A DNA stretch of 13,768 nucleotides from Balneolaceae bacterium (GTDB lineage Bacteria > Bacteroidota > Rhodothermia > Balneolales > Balneolaceae). The position numbers and the translations under genes were made by a program. This document shows, one piece after another, positions 6,365 through 13,675 of this stretch (the first letter of the stretch is position 1; each line of letters begins with the position of its first letter). The DNA lies in contig SLGL01000376.1 in the NCBI GenBank assembly GCA_007123785.1, forward strand, positions 1 to 13,768. Direction: 5' to 3'. Below the pieces are notes generated by a model. That model was not told the origin of the DNA and did not search any database. It saw nothing but the letters and a program-made list of their open reading frames with translations.

Positions 6365-7831
6365 TTAATTAGTGATTTCTAAAGCCACGCTCAATGCTTC
6401 TACAAGGGCACCGGCTTTGTTTTTTGTTTCTTCAAATTCTTTTTCGGGGTCGCTGTCGGCAACAATTCCGGCACCGGCCTGGATATACACGGAGTTATCA
6501 GTTACCAGCATGGTGCGAATCACAATACAGGTGTCCATATTTCCTGAAAAATCGAAGTATCCTACTGCTCCGGCGTAAGGGCCTCGTTTGGTTGGTTCCA
6601 GTTCATCGATAATTTCCATGGCACGAATTTTGGGAGCGCCACTTACCGTTCCGGCCGGGAAACACTGCATCAGTGCATCCACAGATGTTTTGTCGCTGGC
6701 AATTTCTCCAACCACATCAGAGACGATATGCATCACATGGGAAAACCGTTCAATAGACTGATTTCTTTCAAGATGTACGGTTCCTGATTTGCAAACCCGG
6801 GAAAGATCATTTCTGCCCAGATCCACCAGCATGATATGTTCAGCAATTTCCTTGGGATCGCGTTTAAGGTCTTCTTCAAATGCGAGGTCTTCTTCATGGT
6901 TTTTTCCGCGGGGCCGAGTACCGGCAATCGGCAACAAGCGTGCCTCTGTATCGGTGACACGTACCAGTACTTCAGGAGATGATCCGACCATTGAAAAATC
7001 TTCAAAATCGAGAAAAAACAGGTAGGGTGAGGGATTCACCATCCTGAGTGCACGATAAAGCGTAAAACTATCGCCCTCAAACGGAACTTCAAACCGCTGG
7101 GAAAGAACTACCTGGAAAATATCACCCTCGTAAATATATTCTTTTGCTTTTTTCACCATGGAATGAAACCGGTTCTCTTCCACATTGCTGGAAAGTTTGG
7201 ATGAATCGAGCTGAAAACTTCCACCGAGGGAAACTTTGCGAACAGCCTGCTCCTCCATCCTGCTGAGGGATTTCTGCGCTGCGTCATACGCTTTGCGGAG
7301 ATCGGTCTGTTTATCAATAAATACCGTTTTCATCAATACGATCTGCTGCTTAACGTGATCGAAAGCATACACTTCATCATAAAACGACCAGATCGCTTCC
7401 GGTATGTCAAGATCAGCTTCCGGAACATCTGGCAGAATTTCAACTTCGCGGACCGTATCGTAAGAAGAGAAACCAACAGCGCCACCAGTTAGCCGTGGTA
7501 AATCAGGTAATTTTGGTTCAGAATGTTCGGTTGTCAGCCGGTTTAGGGCATCGAAATAACTATCATCTAATACTTCAACAGCACCATTTTGATCTGTTAA
7601 CGTCACTGTATCACCATCAAACCTTAATACTCGATAGGGATTGCATCCAAGAAAGGAGTAACGAGCAAGGTGCTCTCCTCCCTCCACCGATTCAAGCAAA
7701 AATGGATATTGTGCTTCTTCACGGATCGATAAAAACAGAGAAACGGGTGTCAACACATCAGCAAGCATTCTTCGTGATACAGGAATTGCAGAATACTGAT
7801 CCGCCAGTTTCGAAAAAGTTTCAAAATTCAT
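6365..7831 (-). CDS. trpE: Anthranilate synthase component I
   Basis: It converts chorismate plus ammonia (from TrpG) to anthranilate and pyruvate, the committed and feedback-controlled step. From the ATG at 7831 the protein is 488 residues. The LLES motif (45-48) of the tryptophan feedback site is present. The catalytic half shows GDIFQVVLSQR, NPSPYLFFLD, AGTRPRG (303-309), HIMLVDLGRND (332-342), FPAGTVSGAPK (391-401) and the C-terminal IQAGAGIVADSDPEKE. The ATG is preceded by AGGA with 3 bases between, one of few Shine-Dalgarno sequences here. An in-frame GTG at 7855 lies in the terminator stem and is not a credible start. PabB is less likely given the LLES motif and the attenuator. Confidence 0.97.
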   Translation of the reverse strand: MNFETFSKLADQYSAIPVSRRMLADVLTPVSLFLSIREEAQYPFLLESVEGGEHLARYSFLGCNPYRVLRFDGDTVTLTDQNGAVEVLDDSYFDALNRLTTEHSEPKLPDLPRLTGGAVGFSSYDTVREVEILPDVPEADLDIPEAIWSFYDEVYAFDHVKQQIVLMKTVFIDKQTDLRKAYDAAQKSLSRMEEQAVRKVSLGGSFQLDSSKLSSNVEENRFHSMVKKAKEYIYEGDIFQVVLSQRFEVPFEGDSFTLYRALRMVNPSPYLFFLDFEDFSMVGSSPEVLVRVTDTEARLLPIAGTRPRGKNHEEDLAFEEDLKRDPKEIAEHIMLVDLGRNDLSRVCKSGTVHLERNQSIERFSHVMHIVSDVVGEIASDKTSVDALMQCFPAGTVSGAPKIRAMEIIDELEPTKRGPYAGAVGYFDFSGNMDTCIVIRTMLVTDNSVYIQAGAGIVADSDPEKEFEETKNKAGALVEALSVALEITN

Positions 7832-7843
7832 GGTTCCTAAAAT

Positions 7844-7876
7844 AAAAAAACCCACTCCAGAAAACTGCAGTGGGTT
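7844..7876 (-). terminator. Intrinsic terminator of the trp attenuator
   Basis: On the minus strand AACCCACTGCAG (7865-7876) pairs with CTGGAGTGGGTT (7849-7860), 11 of 12 positions, around a 4-base TTTT loop. Seven T residues follow (7844-7850), then A and TTTT. It ends 12 bases before the trpE ATG, so transcription stops before any structural gene unless the 5' arm is held by the antiterminator. Confidence 0.9.
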
Positions 7877-7922
7877 AAAAAATTTCTTTGATGATACGAA
7901 TAACTTATAGTGATTCCACTGC
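7867..7922 (-). promoter_or_regulatory. Antiterminator of the trp attenuator
   Basis: GCAGTGG at 7916-7922 (minus strand, inside the end of the leader ORF) is perfectly complementary to CCACTGC at 7867-7873, which is the 5' arm of the terminator. The two pairings exclude each other. A ribosome held at the Trp codons (7941-7949) leaves 7916-7922 free and permits antitermination. A ribosome at the leader stop codon (7905-7907) covers it and the terminator forms. I found no convincing separate pause hairpin pairing the Trp-codon region with this segment. Confidence 0.75.
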
Positions 7923-7976
7923 CTGATATGTTCGGCCGGGCCACCACCAATTGGTATGTATCATTGTTAATTTCAT
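7905..7976 (-). CDS. trpL: trp operon leader peptide with three consecutive Trp codons
   Basis: The ORF encodes 23 residues: MKLTMIHTN, then WWW, then PGRTYQAVESL and TAA. The three TGG codons at 7941-7949 are the tryptophan sensor. Tandem Trp codons are very rare in proteins, and here they precede an intrinsic terminator and trpE, the arrangement of the well-known E. coli trp leader (two Trp codons in 14 residues). The stop codon lies 28 bases before the terminator 5' arm, and the antiterminator segment sits 9-17 bases upstream of the stop, where a terminating ribosome would mask it. The start ATG at 7976 has no Shine-Dalgarno sequence; a second in-frame ATG at 7964 is possible. The peptide itself probably has no function after synthesis. 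Confidence 0.88.
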   Translation of the reverse strand: MKLTMIHTNWWWPGRTYQAVESL

Positions 7977-8321
7977 GCATTGAGAAACTATCGGTTCGGA
8001 AAATGAAATGCAACAAAAATGATTGAAAAAATTATGTTCAGAATCATTATGAATTTAAATGCCTTAGCCTGCATTATCATGGACGGCGCCAAAATCAGCC
8101 TGTATGATGCTACGAAGACAACAATGTGGAATTTATCATTCAGCTGCGTTTCATCTCTAATGAAATTTTCAAGGTAATCAGATACTTTTCCAAAGTCGTA
8201 AAAGCTTCGTTTTGTTGAGTAAAATATCTGAGTCAGTTTTTCGGGCTAAATGCATGAGTCTTTTTAAACAATAACTTACCTTGAATTAAACTCACTGAAC
8301 TTTAAACCAAATAATACAGAT
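7977..8321. other. Intergenic region between the trp leader and yjbQ
   Basis: This region holds the trp promoter candidate (8031-8059) and should hold the promoter of yjbQ, which I could not place with confidence. On the minus strand there is an 85-codon frame free of stops (8245-7988) without a usable start near its beginning; its second half is hydrophobic. On the plus strand there is a 42-codon ORF (8049-8177). Neither is protein-like enough to call. Confidence 0.5.
8031..8059 (-). promoter_or_regulatory. Candidate trp operon promoter
   Basis: On the minus strand TTTAAA (8054-8059, four of six matches to TTGACA) is followed by a 17-base spacer and CATAAT (8031-8036, five of six to TATAAT). 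Initiation near 8024 would leave about 48 bases before the trpL start. This assumes a sigma70-type consensus; a Bacteroidota-type TTTG/TAnnTTTG promoter was not clear in the region. Confidence 0.35.
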
Positions 8322-8747
8322 ATGAAGATTCATACAAAAGATATCTACCTGAAAACCAAGGGCTTCTCTGATATACACGATGTGACCGAAAAAGTAAACT
8401 CCATCGTAAAAAAGAGCGGCATCCAAGAAGGATTTTGCCATGTTTTTACCGTGGGTTCAACCGCATCGGTATCTACAATGGAGTTTGAACCGGCTCTCGT
8501 TCAGGACATTAAAGAAAAGCTCGAAGAGTTTGCATCCCGAAATATGCGTTCACACCATTCAGAAACATGGGGTGATGATAACGGATTTTCTCATATTCGT
8601 TCCACATTTATGGGGCCCGGTATTACGGTACCGCTTCGCGATGGAAAGTGTATACTTGGCACATGGCAACAAATTATCATTCTCGATCACGATAATCGTC
8701 CGCGCAAACGCCATGTAGTCGTTCAGGTTATTGGAAATGAATCCTGA
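8322..8747 (+). CDS. YjbQ/UPF0047 family protein
   Basis: This 141-residue protein covers the full UPF0047/YjbQ domain (about 130-140 residues). Conserved family features are visible: the STAS segment at 47-50, the HHSETWGDDNGFSHIRS block at 78-94 with His and Asp residues thought to form the active site, MGPG-ITVPLRDGK, the signature GTWQQI at 113-118, and the DHDNRPRKR tail. E. coli YjbQ shows weak thiamine-phosphate synthase activity and many databases label the family 'secondary thiamine-phosphate synthase', but the physiological role is unsettled. It is a single gene, divergent from the trp operon and convergent with the lipoprotein gene, with no thiamine genes nearby. Confidence 0.9.
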   Translation: MKIHTKDIYLKTKGFSDIHDVTEKVNSIVKKSGIQEGFCHVFTVGSTASVSTMEFEPALVQDIKEKLEEFASRNMRSHHSETWGDDNGFSHIRSTFMGPGITVPLRDGKCILGTWQQIIILDHDNRPRKRHVVVQVIGNES

Positions 8748-8796
8748 AATTTGACAACAGAGGTAAACTTCTTGACAAATTTATTTAGTTTAAAAT

Positions 8797-8833
8797 AGAA
8801 ACCCGGCCATATACTCCTTTCGGCCAGGTTTCT
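8797..8833. terminator. Hairpin between the convergent yjbQ and lipoprotein genes
   Basis: AGAAACCCGGCC (8797-8808) pairs with GGCCAGGTTTCT (8822-8833), 11 of 12 positions, around a 13-base loop. On the minus strand it is followed by ATTTT, which suits the lipoprotein gene; on the plus strand no U run follows. It sits between two converging stop codons, the usual place for a shared terminator. Confidence 0.55.
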
Positions 8834-8861
8834 GTAATACCACGCTCAATTTAATTGTAGT

Positions 8862-9458
8862 TTAGTGTTGAATTACACGCATCCTGTCTTCAAAATTGTT
8901 ATACACACTTTTATAATTTGTGAAATCTAAATCATTAGAAATCATATCAGCAGGCATTTTGGAATGCTCCAATACATTTGAAGCTTCAATCTGGAATACA
9001 TAAATCTGATCATAAGGCTCACCGGGACCGCTGTCCAGCTCTATCTCTACAACCGGTTGCGGCGCTGAACAAATTAACGAATTATGATCGTAACCGTGTA
9101 CTACAGCATATTCTGAATTACCCGAAAAAGTAAAACCCGGAATATGGAAATAAAGCATACCAAATAAATCATCCTCGCTATCAAATCCAAGGTATACATG
9201 CCAGGAACTGTTCATAGCCTCATCGGCACTAATATTTTCCCCTAAACAGAGATCAACGTATGACTCTTCAGTAAAATCATGTCCACCAAATATATGAAGT
9301 GTTACATTTGCATTTCCATCCTCACCTGCAGGCCCCTGTGGCCCTGATGCCCCCTGTTCACCTTGTGGTCCGGCAGGGCCCTGTGGACCTTCTGGCCCTT
9401 CGCAACCTAAATTAATAAAAATAAAAACACTCAACAGGACCATTAATCTGTAACTCAA
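8862..9458 (-). CDS. Collagen-like repeat lipoprotein
   Basis: The protein has an N-terminal hydrophobic segment ending in NLGC, a loose lipobox, then at once nine Gly-X-Y triplets (GPE GPQ GPA GPQ GEQ GAS GPQ GPA GED), and a C-terminal domain of about 150 residues that I do not recognise. I chose the TTG at 9458 because it gives an 18-residue signal peptide with an arginine before the hydrophobic core. The in-frame ATG at 9443 lacks a positive charge, and the ATG at 9530 adds an odd AT-rich extension. Short collagen stretches next to a lipid-anchored cysteine are common in surface lipoproteins of Bacteroidota-like bacteria; they may form a trimeric stalk. The C-terminus has a DFTNYKSVYNNF motif resembling the NY/DY endings of such proteins. 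Function unknown. Confidence 0.75.
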   Translation of the reverse strand: MSYRLMVLLSVFIFINLGCEGPEGPQGPAGPQGEQGASGPQGPAGEDGNANVTLHIFGGHDFTEESYVDLCLGENISADEAMNSSWHVYLGFDSEDDLFGMLYFHIPGFTFSGNSEYAVVHGYDHNSLICSAPQPVVEIELDSGPGEPYDQIYVFQIEASNVLEHSKMPADMISNDLDFTNYKSVYNNFEDRMRVIQH

Positions 9459-9555
9459 ATTAAAATTTATATCAAAAACGAATAAAAATATTTTACATAA
9501 CAAATTGAAATAATATAATAATGAAAACAAAAATAATTGTTAGGATACTTTCAAT

Positions 9556-9669
9556 ATGATAAGCAATACACCCGCTATAAAACTCATCGGGATATTATTA
9601 ACCGTTTTCAACTTTCAGTTGATTTCACACTCAAAAATTTTTATATCCCAAACGGCCAATAATAAATAA
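9556..9669 (+). CDS. Possible small ORF upstream of cstA
   Basis: A 37-codon ORF starts at ATG 9556 and ends with TAA 13 bases before the cstA start. The product would have one hydrophobic stretch (KLIGILLTVFNFQLI) and resembles a signal peptide or single membrane segment. An AGGA lies 10 bases upstream of the ATG, which is too far to be convincing. A promoter candidate for cstA lies inside it (9619-9647), which argues against it. It does not resemble the small YbdD/YjiX partners of CstA-type transporters. It may be chance. Confidence 0.2.
   Translation: MISNTPAIKLIGILLTVFNFQLISHSKIFISQTANNK
9619..9647 (+). promoter_or_regulatory. Candidate cstA promoter
   Basis: TTGATT (9619-9624, four of six) is followed by a 17-base spacer and TATATC (9642-9647, four of six). 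Initiation near 9654 would give a 5' UTR of about 30 bases containing the GGAGG site. No CRP-like dyad was recognised. Confidence 0.35.
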
Positions 9670-9682
9670 TGGAGGATTGCCC

Positions 9683-11422
9683 GTGTCTGGCAGTTTGGTT
9701 GCCGCTTTTTCGCTTGTATTATTTTTTATCGGATACCGCTATTACTCGAAGTTTCTGGCTGAGAAAATCTACCGGCTCGATCCGAATTACATAACACCTG
9801 CCCATCGCCTCAAAGATGGTGTGGATTATGTGCCTGCAAATAAATATGTCTTGTGGGGCCATCACTTTACTTCTATAGCTGGTGCAGCACCTATTGTGGG
9901 TCCGGCCATTGCTGTATATTGGGGATGGATGCCAGCTATGATGTGGGTGGTTTTAGGAACCATATTTGCAGCCGGGGTTCATGATTTCGGTGTATTGGTT
10001 CTTTCTGTGCGAAATAAGAGCCAGTCAATCGGAACCATTGCCGACAAAATGATTGGTAAACGTGCCAAAATATTGTTTCTTTTTATCATACTGATTCTTG
10101 TACTGATGGTAAATGCCGTTTTTGCATGGGTCATCTCAAATCTCTTCATCAGTTTTCCGGCAAGTGTTCTCTCTATATTTATTCAGATACCGCTTGCCGT
10201 CTGGATTGGCTATCGTACCTACAGAGGAACAGGCAGTATGATCATTCCCGCTATCATTGTCTTGGTGGTGATGTATTTTACTGCTATCATTGCCAGTTAT
10301 GTACCTGCCCTGCAGATAGATCTGGTTCGCTACTTCGGAGGTGAAGAAAGCACGGTTCTTTTTGGCTTGAGTGGTGTGGAGATGTCATTTTTCGTTTGGA
10401 TCATGATTTTGATGATCTACGTTTATATCGCATCTACCCTGCCTGTGTGGACGCTTCTTCAGCCACGAGACCTTATTAATTCATACCAGCTGCTGCTGGG
10501 TTTATTTATTTTATACCTCGGTTTGTTTATCACCAATCCGGATATTTCAGCCCCTCCCACCAACCAGGCCGCTGATGATGTAAGCTGGTTTCCATTGCTT
10601 TTCATCACCATTGCTTGCGGAGCTATTTCTGGTTTTCACGGGTTGGTCTCCTCGGGAACGACTGCCAAGCAACTCGATAAAGAGACCGACGCCCGCTTTA
10701 TCGGATATTTAGGAGCGGTGGGTGAAGGTGCACTTGCACTGATCACGATTGTGGCGGTGGTTACCTACTTTAATACGACCGGTGAGTTTCTTGCACACTA
10801 CCACTCTTTCGAAGAAGCCGGAGCCACCGGACTCAACGTTTTTGTGGAAGGAGCCGCACAACTTGCCACCGGACTGTTGATTCCCCTTGAAGCTGCCCAA
10901 ACCATAATTGCCGTTATCGTCATCAGTTTTGCAGCCACCACTCTCGATACATCTGTCCGATTGATGCGTTACATCATCAATGAACTTGGGCAGACATACA
11001 ATATTCAGCCGCTCACAAGACTTCATGTTTCCACTTTTATTGCCGTGGGTGCCAGTGCCGCCCTGGTTCTCATACCCGAAGGCCCAAGAGGACTTGGTTC
11101 GGGCGGTTATTTGCTCTGGCCGCTTTTTGGAACTTCAAATCAGCTTTTAGCTGCAATCAGTCTGCTCATTCTTACCATCTGGCTGAAACGAAAAGGAAGA
11201 AGTATTGTCTATACATTGGTGCCACTCATTTTTCTGCTGTTTATGACTATATGGGCAATGAGCGAACAACTGCTGTTTGATTGGTCGGGTATGGGTGAAA
11301 CGGACGGGAATCTGCTTCTCTTTGTCTTCGGATCCATCATTCTCGGTTTTGCGATCTGGATTATCCTGGAAGCGATACAACTGGCACGAAAATTTTCGGA
11401 TGAGCAGAGTGAAAGTGAGTAG
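9683..11422 (+). CDS. cstA: Carbon starvation protein CstA family transporter
   Basis: This polytopic inner-membrane protein belongs to the CstA family (peptide or pyruvate uptake under carbon limitation in E. coli). The motif YVLWGHHFTSIAGAAPIVGPAIAVYWGW, at about residues 55-82, is the family hallmark. It is followed by QPRDLINSYQLLLGL, CGAISGFHGLVSSGTTAKQL, and the C-terminal block FAATTLDTSVRLMRY with LLWPLFGTSNQLLAA. About fifteen hydrophobic segments are visible. At 579 residues it is shorter than E. coli CstA (701), like many non-enteric members. The start is GTG at 9683, seven bases after a perfect GGAGG (9671-9675); the in-frame TTG at 9677 is too close to that site. Substrate cannot be told from sequence. 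Confidence 0.93.
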   Translation: MSGSLVAAFSLVLFFIGYRYYSKFLAEKIYRLDPNYITPAHRLKDGVDYVPANKYVLWGHHFTSIAGAAPIVGPAIAVYWGWMPAMMWVVLGTIFAAGVHDFGVLVLSVRNKSQSIGTIADKMIGKRAKILFLFIILILVLMVNAVFAWVISNLFISFPASVLSIFIQIPLAVWIGYRTYRGTGSMIIPAIIVLVVMYFTAIIASYVPALQIDLVRYFGGEESTVLFGLSGVEMSFFVWIMILMIYVYIASTLPVWTLLQPRDLINSYQLLLGLFILYLGLFITNPDISAPPTNQAADDVSWFPLLFITIACGAISGFHGLVSSGTTAKQLDKETDARFIGYLGAVGEGALALITIVAVVTYFNTTGEFLAHYHSFEEAGATGLNVFVEGAAQLATGLLIPLEAAQTIIAVIVISFAATTLDTSVRLMRYIINELGQTYNIQPLTRLHVSTFIAVGASAALVLIPEGPRGLGSGGYLLWPLFGTSNQLLAAISLLILTIWLKRKGRSIVYTLVPLIFLLFMTIWAMSEQLLFDWSGMGETDGNLLLFVFGSIILGFAIWIILEAIQLARKFSDEQSESE

Positions 11423-11433
11423 CCTTTTCTTGA

Positions 11434-13434
11434 TTATCTCTCTCCCTTCATTTTATACTCAAATGTTTTAACTCCTATATTCGAATCTCCTTTCAGATAA
11501 TCGGGAATTTCAAACAGATCATCAGCCGATATTTTCTGAATGCGCGAAATCTCTTTCTGAAGCTTACTCATCATTTGAACCAGCTTCTCTTTTTTCTCCT
11601 GGCTGGCAGTTTTTAATTCTTCCGAGATTTCCTTCCGTTTTCGCTCGCAGTAATTCAATCGAAGTGGTTTCATGGTAGATTTTGCTGTTAAAATCGGGTT
11701 TCTGTCGCGACGGAATTCGCCTCCTGTTCGTTTGGCCAGCCCCTCGCTTACAGAATAACGTTCCAGCAGAATATCACCTAACAGTGACGGGTACGGTTTT
11801 TCGCGGTTCATGTAGTGTTCCACACTAATCTCATCACCCTTTATATGCCGCTGAATAATATCTTTATAAAATTCACGTATCTCATCATCTTCAAAGTGTT
11901 CTTCTCCGATATTATGCCCGATAAATTTTTGCATTTTTTCACCGAATTGAAGCAGCAGACGGATGATCTCCATTTCATAGTGTGGCCGTTTCTGCTTTGA
12001 AATTTCCTTCCTTTGAAATAGAGCGCTTCGGACCTCTTGAGAACCAGGTTGATCCGGTATGGCTTTGTTCGTTTGCTGAGATCTCTCCTCTCTCCGGCGG
12101 CTAAATCGCTCCTGCCTTCTGCGTTCACTTAATATCACATCAAGCTGCTGGAACAGCTCCCGGTCTGATCCTTTCCGGTACATCTGCGTTTTTTGATGAA
12201 GATGCTGCACATAAAACTGCCGGTCCAGTTCAACCGGAATCCGGGCAATACTCTCCAGAATCTGTTTGATAGTTGCTGAGCGGTCTGCAGGAGATTCCAT
12301 TTTCCCTGATTTTTCAGCTTTGTGAATTGTAAATGTCACAAAATCTTCAGAGTTCTTTTTTTTGAATTCAAGAAATGAATCTTTGCCAAACTGCTTCACG
12401 AATGAGTCGGGGTCTTCACCCTCGGGGAGTTCCATCAGCTGCACATCCATCCCCTCTTCCAGTGCGATGTTCATTCCGCGCTCCATTGCGTTTTGACCGG
12501 CTGCATCAGCATCATAAATCATGACAATACGCTTGCCATAGCGCTGCAAAATGTTGATCTGTCCAGATGTAAGTGACGTACCGCTCGAGGCCACTACATT
12601 TTTAATGTCGTACTGATTCATGGTGATCACATCCGTATAGCCTTCTACCAGAATGACCTCTTCTTCTTTGCGGATCTCATTTTTGGCAAAATTTACCCCA
12701 TATACCACTTCACTTTTGTTATACACGGGCGTCTGTGCCGAGTTGATATATTTGGCTGTTTTTTTGCTTTCATTCAGAATACGCCCGGCAAAAGCGATTA
12801 CTTTACCCGACGGATTAAAAATGGGAAACATCAGCCGGTCGCGGAAAGTATCGTAAAAACCATCATTTCGGCTGCTCGGCTTGATCAGATCTGCCTCGAC
12901 AAGGTACTCTTTCTCAATTCCTTCTTTTTCTGCTTCCCTCAGAAGTGTCGATTTGGATGATGCATATCCAAGCCCGAATGTGCGCCACAGTTTTTTATTG
13001 TATCCGCGTTTTTCCAAATAATTACGGGCAGATTTAGCATCTTCAGATTCATGCAGCTGACGGTGAAAAAAAAGGCCGGCAAACTTCAGGGCGTGAAAAA
13101 TTCCTTCTCTCTTGTGAGTTCGTTCATCCTCTCCTTTCACATGTTCGTCCGGAATGTCAATTCCATACCGTTCGGCAAGGGTTTTGAGCGATTCAGGAAA
13201 GCTGATCCCTTCCATTTCCATCACAAAGTTGAAAACATCACCACTTTCACCACATCCAAAACATTTGTAAATATTCAGGCGGGGTGTAACATGAAAAGAG
13301 GGTGTTTTTTCATTATGAAAGGGACAAAGACCGGTAAATCCACTGCCCGATTTTTTGAGTTTTACATAATCCCCCACTACTTCCACAATATCAGCAGCAG
13401 CGCGAATTTCCTCTTTTTTGTCTTCGGTAATCAT
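11434..13434 (-). CDS. dnaG: DNA primase
   Basis: It synthesises RNA primers at the replication fork with the replicative helicase. The protein has 666 residues. The N-terminal CHC2 zinc-ribbon has Cys37, His40, Cys58 and Cys61 intact (CPFH and CFGC). The TOPRIM domain has VEGYTD with catalytic Glu264, and DADAAG with Asp308 and Asp310, spaced almost exactly as in E. coli DnaG. The C-terminal third starts with a very basic and glutamine-rich linker (about 440-465) and then the helicase-interacting region, the least conserved part. The ATG has no Shine-Dalgarno sequence. It is not in the classical rpsU-dnaG-rpoD arrangement within this window; the left neighbour is cstA, converging with 11 bases between stops. 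Confidence 0.97.
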   Translation of the reverse strand: MITEDKKEEIRAAADIVEVVGDYVKLKKSGSGFTGLCPFHNEKTPSFHVTPRLNIYKCFGCGESGDVFNFVMEMEGISFPESLKTLAERYGIDIPDEHVKGEDERTHKREGIFHALKFAGLFFHRQLHESEDAKSARNYLEKRGYNKKLWRTFGLGYASSKSTLLREAEKEGIEKEYLVEADLIKPSSRNDGFYDTFRDRLMFPIFNPSGKVIAFAGRILNESKKTAKYINSAQTPVYNKSEVVYGVNFAKNEIRKEEEVILVEGYTDVITMNQYDIKNVVASSGTSLTSGQINILQRYGKRIVMIYDADAAGQNAMERGMNIALEEGMDVQLMELPEGEDPDSFVKQFGKDSFLEFKKKNSEDFVTFTIHKAEKSGKMESPADRSATIKQILESIARIPVELDRQFYVQHLHQKTQMYRKGSDRELFQQLDVILSERRRQERFSRRREERSQQTNKAIPDQPGSQEVRSALFQRKEISKQKRPHYEMEIIRLLLQFGEKMQKFIGHNIGEEHFEDDEIREFYKDIIQRHIKGDEISVEHYMNREKPYPSLLGDILLERYSVSEGLAKRTGGEFRRDRNPILTAKSTMKPLRLNYCERKRKEISEELKTASQEKKEKLVQMMSKLQKEISRIQKISADDLFEIPDYLKGDSNIGVKTFEYKMKGER

Positions 13435-13675
13435 AATGAAATGATACTGAAAAGAAACCTACATATAAAGCGGCTGACTGTAAGAAGTGACCACCATTTT
13501 TTTGGTAGGATTCTTTAAGGAGACTTTGCAAAACACGGGCATTAATCGACTTTATGGGTCGATTTTCTCTCCATTTCACTGTTTGAACTGTACGATAACG
13601 AATCCATCCTTTTTTCGTTTGATATTTCACCATAACAATCATGGTTTTTATTACGTCTGGTATACCTGTCCGCAT
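13391..13675 (-). CDS. Doubtful 94-codon ORF overlapping the dnaG start
   Basis: This frame has a well-placed GGGAG five bases before ATG 13675 and is open for 94 codons. The first 60 residues (lysine- and arginine-rich, including VKYQTKKGWIRYRTVQTVKW) could be protein-like. The last 14 codons are read from the dnaG 5' end in another frame and look like a shadow. I do not recognise a family. It could be a small gene with a run-on end or chance; chance is more likely. Confidence 0.18.
   Translation of the reverse strand: MRTGIPDVIKTMIVMVKYQTKKGWIRYRTVQTVKWRENRPIKSINARVLQSLLKESYQKNGGHFLQSAALYVGFFSVSFHYDYRRQKRGNSRCC

Noticed and set aside
6733..7005. 90-codon ORF inside trpE on the same strand
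   Set aside because: It is a frame-shifted shadow of trpE; the trpE frame is intact through its conserved motifs.
8049..8177. 42-codon plus-strand ORF between the trp leader and yjbQ
   Set aside because: No Shine-Dalgarno sequence, overlaps the trp promoter candidate, and no recognisable domain or plausible signal peptide.
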